Part shown: piece after piece, positions 43,472 through 53,006 of the stretch
Layout: each line of letters opens with the position of its first letter
How positions within the stretch are numbered: the first letter of the stretch is position 1
From: Anaerocolumna xylanovorans DSM 12503
GTDB taxonomy: Bacteria; Bacillota; Clostridia; Lachnospirales; Lachnospiraceae
Direction of reading: 5' to 3'
Assembly (NCBI RefSeq): GCF_900143645.1
Contig: NZ_FRFD01000011.1
Location: 1 to 64,000, forward strand
DNA: 64,000 nucleotides
Notes under the pieces: model-generated
The model's input: the letters and a program-made list of their open reading frames with translations, nothing else
What the model was told of the DNA's origin: nothing
The model's database searches: none
Translations under genes and position numbers: made by a program

Positions 43472-43780
43472 ACTGTTTCATCTCCTTTACAGATTAAATT
43501 TTATCTGTCAATCTATACCCATTCCATTTTCAAGAACCATGATTGCATACAATGGCACTCCAAATAGATTATCTCTATTTACATTGATTAGTAATACCCT
43601 CCAAAACATAATAATACATTATTACATTTACGATTTATAATGTCAACATATGTTCTTTTTCCATACGCAAAGTTATTTTATAAATGCCCTAATCTTTATT
43701 GCTCCAGTGCTTCATATGGTATCACTATTATAACCATCTGTTTCAATTTTACATAACTTCATTAATAATCCATTAATGAT
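43472..43780 (-). promoter_or_regulatory. Promoter region of the DrrAB-like operon
   Basis: On the minus strand TTGACA (43641-43646) and AATAAT (43618-43623) are 17 bases apart. The -10 overlaps the 14-bp palindrome AATAAT-AC-ATTATT at 43610-43623, a possible operator. A leader of about 140 nt follows. The rest of the 309-base gap, back to the MATE gene end at 43781, is AT-rich, and I see nothing else in it. Confidence 0.5.
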
Positions 43781-45130
43781 TTAGATAATACTCTTATCTT
43801 TCCACTTTCCACTCAGCCAGCGTATGGAAAACACTACTGCACGAAATGCCCAGTCTACCGTCATTGCGATCCATATCCCCAAAACTCCCATGCTTAAGAA
43901 TTTTGCAAATAAATATCCGCTGCCTATCCGAAAAACCCACATGGAAATAACCGATATTATCATCGCGAATTTAACATCTCCTGCTGCACGCATCGATGAT
44001 GGCAAATCAAAGGTAAGCGGCCAAATAACGATTGCCCCTATCGTATGGCAAAGCACTAACTGCTTAGTCAGCTTCACAGTATCTGCTGATAAATGATAAA
44101 GGGATAATATAGGAGAAATTGCCCCCAAAATAAGAGTATCAAATACCACAAGTGCTACATAAGTGGATATTAAGAGCTTTCGATTATAGTACTTCGCCTG
44201 CTTATAATTCTTTGCGCCAACACATCTTGATATTACCGTTACAATGCCAAGTTGAATAGCAGAACCCGGTATCACCTGAATAGAGGCTATCGTTTGTGCA
44301 ACCGCATTTGCTGTTATTGCGGTTGTTCCAAAAGCAGCCACAAGACTTAACAGCATTATCTTTCCCAATTGAAACATTCCGTTTTCAATTCCATTTGGTA
44401 CACCTATACCTAAAATTTTTTTGACTAGCCCTCTGTCAAACCGGTATCTGAATGTTTTCTCTATATGCAGCTGCTGATTCTTATTTAAAAGTAATAGGGT
44501 TATCATTACCGCTGCAAACGTTCTGGAAATCAGTGTTGAGATTGCCGCACCTTTCGTACCCATAGAAAACCCATAAATAAGAGTAGCATTACCAATTGTA
44601 TGCAGCACATTCATGATTAGAGAAATTCTCATCGTAATTCCTGAATTGCCCATGGTACGAAAAATTGCTGCGCCTGCTTCATATATGGCAATTGCAGGAA
44701 TGGAACACGCAACAATCATCAAATAGGTATCTGCATTATCATGCACCTCTATTGATATCTTCCCAAATAGGACTTGTAACAGCATATCTTTGCTTATTAA
44801 TACTGCCGCTGCAATAAGGACAGACAGCAGACCGCTGAACCAAATCAGTTGTCCTGCGGCATCCCGAGCCCTGTCAACTTTTTGATTTCCAAGATATTGT
44901 CCAGCTACTACTGCTCCTCCGGTTGCCAGCGCCGCAAATACATATATTAGAAGCTGCATTAGCGTATCCACCAGGGATACCCCCGATACAGCCGCTTCCC
45001 CTGCACTTGATACCATAATGGAATCCATCATACCCACTAGCAGTGTCAATGCCATTTCTATTACAAGCGGTATCATTAAATTCCATAATTCTTTATTACT
45101 AAATAGTGGTTTCTCTTTTGGACTTATCAT
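43781..45130 (-). CDS. MATE-family multidrug efflux protein
   Basis: About 449 residues with twelve hydrophobic helices in two similar halves. It has MATE-type segments such as MMDSIMVSSAGEAAVSGVSL near the N-terminus and LGIGVPNGIENGMFQLGKI at the start of the second half. MATE proteins expel cationic drugs using sodium or proton gradients. The ATG at 45130 follows GGGGAGGGG; an in-frame ATG at 45202 has no site. It is transcribed in the same direction as, and downstream of, the LysR gene, but a terminator separates them. Confidence 0.9.
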   Translation of the reverse strand: MISPKEKPLFSNKELWNLMIPLVIEMALTLLVGMMDSIMVSSAGEAAVSGVSLVDTLMQLLIYVFAALATGGAVVAGQYLGNQKVDRARDAAGQLIWFSGLLSVLIAAAVLISKDMLLQVLFGKISIEVHDNADTYLMIVACSIPAIAIYEAGAAIFRTMGNSGITMRISLIMNVLHTIGNATLIYGFSMGTKGAAISTLISRTFAAVMITLLLLNKNQQLHIEKTFRYRFDRGLVKKILGIGVPNGIENGMFQLGKIMLLSLVAAFGTTAITANAVAQTIASIQVIPGSAIQLGIVTVISRCVGAKNYKQAKYYNRKLLISTYVALVVFDTLILGAISPILSLYHLSADTVKLTKQLVLCHTIGAIVIWPLTFDLPSSMRAAGDVKFAMIISVISMWVFRIGSGYLFAKFLSMGVLGIWIAMTVDWAFRAVVFSIRWLSGKWKDKSII

Positions 45131-45327
45131 ATCTACCCCTCCCCTGATATTGGGATTTATTTTTTTAATCTGAAACATTTTACACAACCAATTTATATCC
45201 ATCTGGAAATCTTTCTTTTATTTGTTCACTTCCTTTATCATCTATCTTTATATTAAATTCATCCTTTTAAAATGTCTAATACCTATTTTAAATTATTTAC
45301 CATGCCTATTATGTATTGTTAATCAAA

Positions 45328-45375
45328 CAAAAAAACTCGTACATTAAAAATATTTCTATTTTCCTAATGTACGAG
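45328..45375 (-). terminator. Rho-independent terminator after the LysR gene
   Basis: A perfect 11-bp stem, CTCGTACATTA (45336-45346) with TAATGTACGAG (45365-45375), has an 18-base loop. In the minus direction it runs into seven or eight T. It lies between the LysR stop at 45431 and the MATE gene. Confidence 0.88.
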
Positions 45376-45430
45376 ACTCTATAATAAGATTATTTTTTTA
45401 AGTTAAAAGAGCAGTTTATCAAGTTGGTAC

Positions 45431-46306
45431 CTAATATATGTCTTTAAGAAACTGAATGAACAATGATGTGGCTGAATTGAAAATTTGATTCTTCTTCCAT
45501 GCTAAAACATGTCCTGTTGTTTTTCCCGGTTCAAAAGGAACAAAACATATATTATCCGTTTCGCGAATTGAGTAAGCACCCCTTACGCAAATAGCATATC
45601 CCATATCATTTTGAACTAACAGTAATGCATTTGTGAGTAAGTTATGAGACGCAACGATGTTAAGTTTATCATTTGTTACCCCAAGCCATTTTGCAATTTC
45701 ATCTTGCACAATCGTTCTCCTTGGAACTATTAGAGGTACTTCTAAAATATTCTCAACACTGATTGCTTTTTTCTTTGCCAATGGATCACTCTTCTTCATC
45801 ACTATTCCCCATTGTTCATAAAAAGGGAGTCTAATATAATCATACTTTGCCGCTTCAATTGGTTCTAATAAAATGCCCATGTCAATATCATCACGGTCTA
45901 TTTTCTCACGGATATCGTCACCATCTGCACTGTATAATTCATATTTAACCATTGGATGTACCTTGACAAACTCTGCCAATACTTTTGGAAGGGCCTGGGA
46001 AGCTATTGATTCTACACACCCGATAGAAATGACACCCCCTACTAAATCATTTTGTTCTGACATATCACGTTCTGTTTTATCAATCAATGATACAATCTCT
46101 TTTGCACGCTGCTGAAACAGGATTCCATTATTTGTTAATGTGATCTGTCTCTTCCCCCGAATAAAAAGACTTGTACCCATTTCTTCCTCAAGTTCTATCA
46201 TCTGCCTGCTAAGTGTTGGTTGTGTAATATGCAAATTTTCAGCGGCTTTTGTTATATTCCCTTCTTTGGCAACTGCTAAAAAATATCTTAGAACCCGTAT
46301 ATCCAT
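45431..46306 (-). CDS. LysR-family transcriptional regulator
   Basis: The 291-residue protein has the LysR helix-turn-helix in the first 60 residues: DIRVLRYFLAVAKEGNITKAAENLHITQPTLSRQ. A substrate-binding domain begins near residue 90 (GVISIGCVES). The ATG at 46306 follows GGGAGGT; the in-frame ATG at 46396 is unlikely. LysR genes often control a neighbour; the MATE gene downstream or the ADP-ribosylglycohydrolase upstream are candidates. The inducer is unknown. Confidence 0.9.
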   Translation of the reverse strand: MDIRVLRYFLAVAKEGNITKAAENLHITQPTLSRQMIELEEEMGTSLFIRGKRQITLTNNGILFQQRAKEIVSLIDKTERDMSEQNDLVGGVISIGCVESIASQALPKVLAEFVKVHPMVKYELYSADGDDIREKIDRDDIDMGILLEPIEAAKYDYIRLPFYEQWGIVMKKSDPLAKKKAISVENILEVPLIVPRRTIVQDEIAKWLGVTNDKLNIVASHNLLTNALLLVQNDMGYAICVRGAYSIRETDNICFVPFEPGKTTGHVLAWKKNQIFNSATSLFIQFLKDIY

Positions 46307-46379
46307 CCAGACCTCCCAAAGTATATGTTTTGTTGGGTACCCTGTCAAAGCTCTGACTACTACCTCCTCATACGCTAAT

Positions 46380-47306
46380 TTAGAAGAGCTTATCAATTAA
46401 CGTATACACCATTTCCTTACCCCGAAGCTCCGAATACCATCTATTTGGAATGTTATCAAACCCAAAGTATATACCTGCCAGTCCACCAGCAATGGCAGCT
46501 GTTGTATCTGTATCGTCACCCAAAGCTATGGCTGATTTTACAGCTTGTTCATAATTATCCGATGCCAAAACCATTCTCGCGCTTCTCAAGCTATCTACTA
46601 CAAAGCCTCCGCCTTTTCCTATGGGTGCTTCATCAGGACGAATACTCCATTCAAGTTCATAGTAAAATTTTGAATCCTCGCTATAAATTTTCCTTAGTCC
46701 TAAAACTGCCGAACTATAGGCCTCACTTATGGAATGCCCTTCCAGAAGCCTTCTAGCCCATAGACAATATAGGGCACAACAAACCTGATTGCAAATATGT
46801 CCATGAGTAACAAGTGATTGCAAATGCGCATCATTAACAAGCTCTTCATCTGTACCTTTATGCCATAGGGCGAGGGGTAGAACTCTCATGAGAGAACCAT
46901 TTCCTTTGCCGTCAGGAATTATATTGCCGGATTCATATGGCGGTTTCCCATTACTGTATGCAATTAACGCTCTGGCTGTTTGATTCCCTACATCAAAAAC
47001 TTTGTTATCTACGGCCCATAATCCGCAATTATACCATTGCAGAAGTCTTGATGCAAAATCATTTATGTCCATTTTTCCACATGAAAGTAAGGAGTCCAGA
47101 AGGCATAGTGCTTGTGCTCCATCGTCTGACCATGTACCCGGCAATACGCCAGAATGTGATCTCACAAAGCTAATAGGTGGTTGATATTCTATCTGTTCTA
47201 AGCCCGGCAAGTTTTCCGGTCCATTGAATTCATATGGAACCCCTAAAGCATCACCAATCAATAATCCCCATAGGCCGCCCAGTATCCTGTCTCGGTTTGT
47301 TAACAT
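46380..47306 (-). CDS. ADP-ribosylglycohydrolase-family protein
   Basis: The 308-residue protein has the metal-binding acidic motifs of the DraG/ARH family: LIGDALGVPYEF near the start, TWSDDGAQALCL in place of the usual TDDT, and ALGDDTDTTAAIAGGLAG at the end. It would remove ADP-ribose from proteins, nucleic acids or small molecules. GGAGGAG precedes the ATG. The upstream gene of unknown function is 28 bases away on the same strand, so they form a pair. No ADP-ribosyltransferase is visible in the window. Confidence 0.87.
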   Translation of the reverse strand: MLTNRDRILGGLWGLLIGDALGVPYEFNGPENLPGLEQIEYQPPISFVRSHSGVLPGTWSDDGAQALCLLDSLLSCGKMDINDFASRLLQWYNCGLWAVDNKVFDVGNQTARALIAYSNGKPPYESGNIIPDGKGNGSLMRVLPLALWHKGTDEELVNDAHLQSLVTHGHICNQVCCALYCLWARRLLEGHSISEAYSSAVLGLRKIYSEDSKFYYELEWSIRPDEAPIGKGGGFVVDSLRSARMVLASDNYEQAVKSAIALGDDTDTTAAIAGGLAGIYFGFDNIPNRWYSELRGKEMVYTLIDKLF

Positions 47307-47334
47307 AGTTTATCTCCTCCTTTTTGAAAATTTA

Positions 47335-48018
47335 CTAGCGGCTTGCAGCCTGGCATTGATTATACAATCTGCTCACCTCTTTACGGAAGCGAAAATATTT
47401 TTCTCTAATCTGTTCCTGATCAGACAAAATAAGATACTGCTCCTGCTGCAGCATCGAAATTAAATCCACAACGCATTCATAGTAGAAGACATTCCCTCCA
47501 TCCTTTGACAATTCGCACAAACAGTAATCTAAAACTGATTCATATAACCCGTTAGCTTCTCTGAAGCGGCATCTCCTAAGCAAAACATCTAAATGTTTGG
47601 AGACATCATAGGCAAAAGAACTGGCGGTAAGCTCAATCGCGTTCTTTCCGTAATTATGGCCGAAAGGTGTCTCCCACCCCGCACCCTCCTCTCGCTTCCG
47701 ATAAAGCTCTGTCCGGTACCAGATATCCAATGCATCATAAGGAACCTTAATAAACTCCAGAATTGCTCTTTCACTGGACACCATCTCAAATCCAATGGAT
47801 TCGTCTGCAATATATTTAAAAATTGCTGCATTTAGCTCCTTGTCATCCGTATTGGTAAAGGAGGCCCAATGGATATAGTTATTATCTATCCGCCCGATAA
47901 TAAGTACCTTACCTTCTCTGTTAAAATAAAGACGTATCGAAGCCTCTTTTTTGCTTACACTATAATTAGGAATTACTCTCGTATCTCTATTAACTAAGTT
48001 AAGATTTCTTACATCCAT
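47335..48018 (-). CDS. Hypothetical protein (227 aa)
   Basis: I do not recognise this soluble protein. It has no signal peptide or membrane segment. The first half looks like alternating strands and helices (VLIIGRIDNNYIHWASF). The second half is helical and rich in Leu, Cys, Tyr and Glu (LDVLLRRCRFREANGLYESV). The ATG follows GGGAGAG. It lies 28 bases before the ADP-ribosylglycohydrolase gene, so the two are probably co-transcribed and may be functionally linked. Confidence 0.7.
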   Translation of the reverse strand: MDVRNLNLVNRDTRVIPNYSVSKKEASIRLYFNREGKVLIIGRIDNNYIHWASFTNTDDKELNAAIFKYIADESIGFEMVSSERAILEFIKVPYDALDIWYRTELYRKREEGAGWETPFGHNYGKNAIELTASSFAYDVSKHLDVLLRRCRFREANGLYESVLDYCLCELSKDGGNVFYYECVVDLISMLQQEQYLILSDQEQIREKYFRFRKEVSRLYNQCQAASR

Positions 48019-48248
48019 ATTATCTCTCCCTTAAACTGTATTTTCCTTTAGCATACCAACCTGCTTCTCCATCATTACCTCTATAGCCTTGAATACCTCT
48101 ATGGTTGTTCCATCCGCTGACTCACTCCTCCTAAAGCAGTTAAACTACAGCTTTCCAGGAATCGTCAGTTTTTCCGTAGGATTTGCTATATTATAACACA
48201 ACAGATTATATACTGCCAACATATTACAGGGGTTTTATGGATTTTCAG
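48019..48248 (-). other. Intergenic stretch upstream of the hypothetical gene
   Basis: An open frame without a good start codon runs on the minus strand from about 48140 to 48035 and ends just before the 48018 gene. Its end would read MEKQVGMLKENTV. A GGAGG-like site lies near 48132, but no ATG or GTG in that frame follows at the right distance. It may be a remnant of a small gene. Nothing else is recognised. Confidence 0.3.
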
Positions 48249-48277
48249 AAAAAGCGGCCCTGGTCAGGCCGCTTTTT
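48249..48277. terminator. Bidirectional Rho-independent terminator
   Basis: AAAAAGCGGCC (48249-48259) and GGCCGCTTTTT (48267-48277) form a perfect GC-rich hairpin with a seven-base loop, flanked by A and T runs. It ends the polysaccharide gene that stops at 48298 and could act in both directions. Confidence 0.92.
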
Positions 48278-48297
48278 CCATATCTTAACTCTATAAA

Positions 48298-50577
48298 TTA
48301 TTTTAGGTTTTTCTTTAGACGATTGAAATTTTGTAATAATTTATTAATTTCAACATCATCTATCTGCGACATTAATTGGTTACGTTTTATAGTTAAAGGG
48401 ATAGGCTTATTATGATTAGCTGCATATGCTTTCTCATAAGTTGATTCGGTGAGATTAAACTGATCCCTGAACTCTTCAAAGAACATTAATCCGTGTTCAT
48501 TATTAATTTTAATGATTGAAACACCTTTCTCATCAGCCATCTCCGGATGTTGTTTCGCAATCCCCCAGTAATCTCCTATGGTGATATCTCCCACTCCCAA
48601 CTTTGGACTGGCAAATTCGCAAGTATAACAGCAAGGTCTTTGGATATTATCATCAGAAAATGCTCTTCTGAAATTATTTCTTGAAGATTGTTCTAAAAGC
48701 ACTTCTCCAGATTCAAATTTTACACATAGATACGGTTTACTCCATCCGCGAATTTTATTCCTAAATTCAAAATCGATAATTTTTGAATGATATAGATTTT
48801 CCAAATATTCATTATACAATCGAAAAACTTTAGGAGATGCAGCTGCATGGCATATAATTTCAACAGTATATAAATTGTCATAATCTTTACGAAGATAGTT
48901 TTTAAGCCCTGCTATCTGACAGGGATTCCCGGAGTATAAAACAGGGACTCCCTCTCTGAGTAATTCTTTTACCCGTGGTTTTACCTCACTGCTATCCGCA
49001 AAAACATATTTAGAACCACGAAATGCTTGACATTCTTCCTCAGTTTCAGCGATATCATAAATGACTTCCATGTTATCCGTATATTTCACACCAACTGCTT
49101 TACCGCCACGAGCAATAATATTTTTATACATTGCTGTGAACATGCCGCCACTGGCACTTTGCTCAAGTACCTCATCACTTTTATGCATTGCTGCATACAC
49201 TTTAGGGAATATATTAACTGTTTCTTCTTTATGCTTGTATTTACCATAAGGACATACTTTTCTGCACATGTTACAATGAATACACTTCTCTTCATCTATG
49301 ACCGGATATTTGAAACCTTCTTTATCTTCTATCATAGTTATGGCAGAAGTAGGACAGATATCCCTGCATGTATTACAACCAAAGCAGGAATATATATCCT
49401 TTGTATCAAAATATTTATCATTCTCAGTTATTGGCCTATTCGATGTTTTTGGCCCTTCAATTGCGTTTTTAAGGAAACCAACCGACTCTCCTCTAAGTGT
49501 AAGTCTTGCTTTTTCCACTGCATCATAATCAATATTTAATTCAGCCAAATCTTCCGGTAATTCATCCGGGGTTGCAATCATATGATTTACTATACCCAGA
49601 GAACCAAGAAGATGTCTCATCCTCTCGGGATTCTGGAAATGAGGTACGGTAATAAAATCTCTTTGATAAATAATTGAAAATACTGTTCCATGGAATGAAT
49701 TGGCAATAACATATTTTGCATTAGCGATATATCCAACGAACTCTTCCGGGCTGCCATTTGTAAATTTCTTCAATTCATTGGTAAAGTCATAGTCTTCACG
49801 ATTATGCACGATAGGAAGTCCCGTTCTTTTAGACATTTCTTCCGCCATTGCATTCAATCTTTTGTCTACTTTCTTAATGTGTACATTATGAACATAGATA
49901 TAATCCTGCTTTACTTTCGGGTCTTTCTTTAATTTATCGTACATTTCCCTCTCTAAAAGTAAGGTAGGATCCAGTACTACAGTAACTTCCTTATCCGTTA
50001 ATTTCGATATTGCTTCTTTAGCCTTTTCTTCTCTCACAGAGATATAATCAAAATCACGTAAATATCTTGCGAATAAAGTATGCTCTACTTCTGGTATTTC
50101 GTCTCTGCCTATACTTGCAGCATAGGAAATGCGTTTTGTTTCATCTTTACCAAATGCTAATAAATATGCAGGATTAATCCCTCTCGTTAACCCTCCATTC
50201 CAAATCTGGTCACTTCCGGCAATCATAATATCGTAGTCAAAATTGATTTTTTTTAATTCAGCTAATTTAGAAATAGGTTTCGTTGTATTTAAAGTACGAT
50301 TAATAAATCTCTCAAATTCACGGTATTTTCTGGTCCTATTGGGTTCTGTCTTCATCTTCTTTAAATATTGTAAGGCATGAACTGCTTCGTTTAATTTTTC
50401 ATGTTTAAATGGGTTTCTTGGCTGGTATAATTTGTACAAATTATCTGTTGCCGGCAATCTATAATTAATTATTTTTACTTGATGACCTTCACTTTTTAAA
50501 TATTCCTGAAGAGCCCATGCTTGTAAAACAGCACCATAATTATGAGCACTGTTAAACGTAATAATTCCAATTTTCAT
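48298..50577 (-). CDS. Polysaccharide pyruvyl transferase fused to F420-dehydrogenase-type iron-sulfur domain
   Basis: About 759 residues. The first 370 or so form a polysaccharide pyruvyl transferase domain (KIGIITFNSAHNYGAVLQAW, later NSFHGTVFSIIYQ with catalytic-type His). Then come two 4Fe-4S ferredoxin motifs, CFGCNTCRDICP (about 400) and CIHCNMCRKVCP (about 432). A FrhB/coenzyme F420 hydrogenase beta-like domain follows (SASGGMFTA, SGNPCQIAGLKNYL, GDITIGDYWG). The separate proteins often sit side by side in polysaccharide loci; here they are one chain. The start at 50577 is chosen because GGAG lies seven bases before it; the ATG at 50589 has no site. It probably modifies a surface polysaccharide. 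Confidence 0.88.
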   Translation of the reverse strand: MKIGIITFNSAHNYGAVLQAWALQEYLKSEGHQVKIINYRLPATDNLYKLYQPRNPFKHEKLNEAVHALQYLKKMKTEPNRTRKYREFERFINRTLNTTKPISKLAELKKINFDYDIMIAGSDQIWNGGLTRGINPAYLLAFGKDETKRISYAASIGRDEIPEVEHTLFARYLRDFDYISVREEKAKEAISKLTDKEVTVVLDPTLLLEREMYDKLKKDPKVKQDYIYVHNVHIKKVDKRLNAMAEEMSKRTGLPIVHNREDYDFTNELKKFTNGSPEEFVGYIANAKYVIANSFHGTVFSIIYQRDFITVPHFQNPERMRHLLGSLGIVNHMIATPDELPEDLAELNIDYDAVEKARLTLRGESVGFLKNAIEGPKTSNRPITENDKYFDTKDIYSCFGCNTCRDICPTSAITMIEDKEGFKYPVIDEEKCIHCNMCRKVCPYGKYKHKEETVNIFPKVYAAMHKSDEVLEQSASGGMFTAMYKNIIARGGKAVGVKYTDNMEVIYDIAETEEECQAFRGSKYVFADSSEVKPRVKELLREGVPVLYSGNPCQIAGLKNYLRKDYDNLYTVEIICHAAASPKVFRLYNEYLENLYHSKIIDFEFRNKIRGWSKPYLCVKFESGEVLLEQSSRNNFRRAFSDDNIQRPCCYTCEFASPKLGVGDITIGDYWGIAKQHPEMADEKGVSIIKINNEHGLMFFEEFRDQFNLTESTYEKAYAANHNKPIPLTIKRNQLMSQIDDVEINKLLQNFNRLKKNLK

Positions 50578-50603
50578 AGTAAACTCCATTCTGCCGATAT
50601 GAC

Positions 50604-50624
50604 GTGTGAATTATGCTTTTCAAT
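50604..50624. repeat. Partial copy of the 37.7-kb repeat arm
   Basis: These 21 bases are identical to 37747-37767, the first hairpin arm and loop of the tandem repeat array (begins GTGTGAATTATG). The other arm is missing, and the copy ends exactly at the stop of the neighbouring gene. It lies in the 47-base gap between two polysaccharide genes. Confidence 0.7.
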
Positions 50625-53006
50625 CTATTTGAATAGTGAGTCAAATTGTTCAACTGCTTTTCTATTATACTTATCATAATCCACATTCATTGCCTTCACT
50701 ACACCCTTCATGAAAGCAATCATCCCTTTCTCCAAACCATCTTCACTGGCTTCTACCAGATATCCGCCATGATCCCTCACAAAACCTTGTGGTCCCGGAA
50801 TATCGGTTGACATCGTTGGAATACCAAGTGCGTCTGCTTCTAATAAAGTCAATCCTAAGCCTTCATAATAAGAAGATAGGATAAAAAAATTACATTGCTT
50901 TAAAACTGGCATTGGATTCTTTATAGATTTAATTATTATAATATTTTCTTCTGAATTATTCGCATATTCCAAAGTCTGGTTGTAAAGAACACCATGGCCG
51001 CCAATAATGATCAAATATACATCCCTGTATTTTGCACTAAATTTTTCAAAAGCTTTCATAAGCATCATATGGCCTTTTTCCGGAGAGAATCGTCCAATGG
51101 TAATGAATTTCTTTTTATCAGTTGCTAATATTTCTTTCAATTCCTGTTCTGTGATATTACATTTAGTATCAGCATCAAAAGCTAATGGTTCCTTTGACTT
51201 ACAGATAACTTCCTTATGTGCATGACAGTTGCTTACTACTACAATATTATCTTCTCTCCCGCTTATTTCTAAGGTTGGAGGTACAATATCCCTTGTAATA
51301 ACTGCTACTTTATCATATTTTTGGTACGCATTTTTTAAGGTCAAATAATGCTGGTTGTCTCTTGTTTTCATCTCAGCAACCATATCACTATGAACATAGA
51401 TAGATTTGTGTCCCTCAAATCTCTGGAATAAATTGATTACCTTCTTCTCATATCCTGCAAACTGTATCGCATAATCAAAATGTACAACTCCAAACTGTTT
51501 CTTCCATTCTCTTTTATAAAGCCGCTCTAAATATTTCTCTGTAAATCCATTTTCTTTATTCAGTTTAAAATAAAGAATATATGCTATTGCTTCTAATAAC
51601 GTAAAGCTTTCACCACTACTCATTGGATAGATATCAACTTCTTCCGGAATCTGTGCAACTCGTAATGGTGCTTTTCTAAGTGCCTGTTCATTAAAGGTAA
51701 CAATGTAATTTCTTTTCTTTAAATCAATATTATTAAAAAGATTTAAAAGGGAAGTTGTTAAGCCATTCTTTGCTAATGCGGAATCAAAGATAATAACAAT
51801 ATCTTTGCCATTCTTAGGAAGCTTCTCTTCCCTGCATTCTTTTTCTCCTTTGATTACATGTTTACAAATTCGCCCTGCAGCTCCCGGACTATCATAGGTA
51901 CAACATTCATTTAAGAATTGTGTGTCATCGTAGTTCTTTGGTGAATTTAATTCATATACTAAATCTTTCACAGATTTAACCACAGGAAATGGCAGACTAT
52001 TTAGAGGAACATAAAGCCCGCGTTCCCTAAGATACTCTGTTTCATCATAAGCAAACAATATGATTTTTTTCCTGGTGTTAGCAAAATCATAAAATACACT
52101 TGAATAATCCGTAATTAAACAATCACACATATTCATAAATTCATAGGTATCATATTGGTCCGGATAAGGTTTAATATGTTCATATTTTGAATAATCTACA
52201 TCTTTACTTACAAATGGATGTAATTTCACATACAATACCTGATTGTCCTTTAATTCCTTATCAAGTGGCCTTAACTGATATTCAGTTACTGCTAATAAAT
52301 GTTCTGTATTCTTTTTTACCAGCGTTCCACGCCATGTTGGCATATAGATGAACACTTGTTTATCTTCTAACCCAAGTTCTCTCTTAATGTCTTCTCCGAT
52401 TTCTTTATGAAAAAATACTGAATTCCTAGGATAGCCCTCATTTAAGATAGTGCCATCATATAGATTTTTTAGCATGTACGCATCTATCATCTTTTCTTTC
52501 ATATAGTCGTTTGGATAGATCAAATAATCTGCAAATAAAAGATTTCTTTGAACGTTACCTATTGCATAGGCTCTATCATCAACATCACGTCCCATTTTCT
52601 TAAGAGGTGTTCCATGCCATGTATTGGTAATAATTTGTCCTTCTTTTTTCACATAAGATCTGTTAAAAGCAGTATCAGTAAATAAGTATTTAGCCATTGC
52701 TAAATACTTATAATAATTATATGAATTGGTACGAATCATTTTTACATTCTTAATACTATATTTATCTAATTGATTTTGTATTGATACAAATTTGCTTTCT
52801 AATACAGATAGATACACATTATAATCTTCGTATTCCGGTTTTGATAATTCCAATAATATATGGAACATATTTCCTGCCAGATCGCCGCCACTTTTAGACT
52901 CCACTAATATTAATTTCTTATTTAATTCTATATTATAATAATAATATGAATAATAAGAATTCAATATCGTTACTTTTATTCTCTTATATATGTCTTTTAG
53001 TTTCAT
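50625..53006 (-). CDS. CDP-glycerol glycerophosphotransferase fused to a GT4 glycosyltransferase
   Basis: The 793-residue protein combines two enzymes. Residues about 60-390 are a TagF/TagB-type glycerophosphotransferase, with NTWHGTPLKKMG and LITDYSSVFYDFA as catalytic and CDP-binding landmarks. Residues about 400-790 are a GT-B family 4 glycosyltransferase with FITIGRFSPEKGHMMLMKAF and SSYYEGLGLTLLEADALGIP. There is no clear signal peptide. It should build or decorate a teichoic-acid-like surface polymer. The pyruvyl transferase gene follows 47 bases later, so both act in the same surface-polymer pathway. A third of the upstream gap holds a terminator for the gene before it. Confidence 0.88.
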   Translation of the reverse strand: MKLKDIYKRIKVTILNSYYSYYYYNIELNKKLILVESKSGGDLAGNMFHILLELSKPEYEDYNVYLSVLESKFVSIQNQLDKYSIKNVKMIRTNSYNYYKYLAMAKYLFTDTAFNRSYVKKEGQIITNTWHGTPLKKMGRDVDDRAYAIGNVQRNLLFADYLIYPNDYMKEKMIDAYMLKNLYDGTILNEGYPRNSVFFHKEIGEDIKRELGLEDKQVFIYMPTWRGTLVKKNTEHLLAVTEYQLRPLDKELKDNQVLYVKLHPFVSKDVDYSKYEHIKPYPDQYDTYEFMNMCDCLITDYSSVFYDFANTRKKIILFAYDETEYLRERGLYVPLNSLPFPVVKSVKDLVYELNSPKNYDDTQFLNECCTYDSPGAAGRICKHVIKGEKECREEKLPKNGKDIVIIFDSALAKNGLTTSLLNLFNNIDLKKRNYIVTFNEQALRKAPLRVAQIPEEVDIYPMSSGESFTLLEAIAYILYFKLNKENGFTEKYLERLYKREWKKQFGVVHFDYAIQFAGYEKKVINLFQRFEGHKSIYVHSDMVAEMKTRDNQHYLTLKNAYQKYDKVAVITRDIVPPTLEISGREDNIVVVSNCHAHKEVICKSKEPLAFDADTKCNITEQELKEILATDKKKFITIGRFSPEKGHMMLMKAFEKFSAKYRDVYLIIIGGHGVLYNQTLEYANNSEENIIIIKSIKNPMPVLKQCNFFILSSYYEGLGLTLLEADALGIPTMSTDIPGPQGFVRDHGGYLVEASEDGLEKGMIAFMKGVVKAMNVDYDKYNRKAVEQFDSLFK

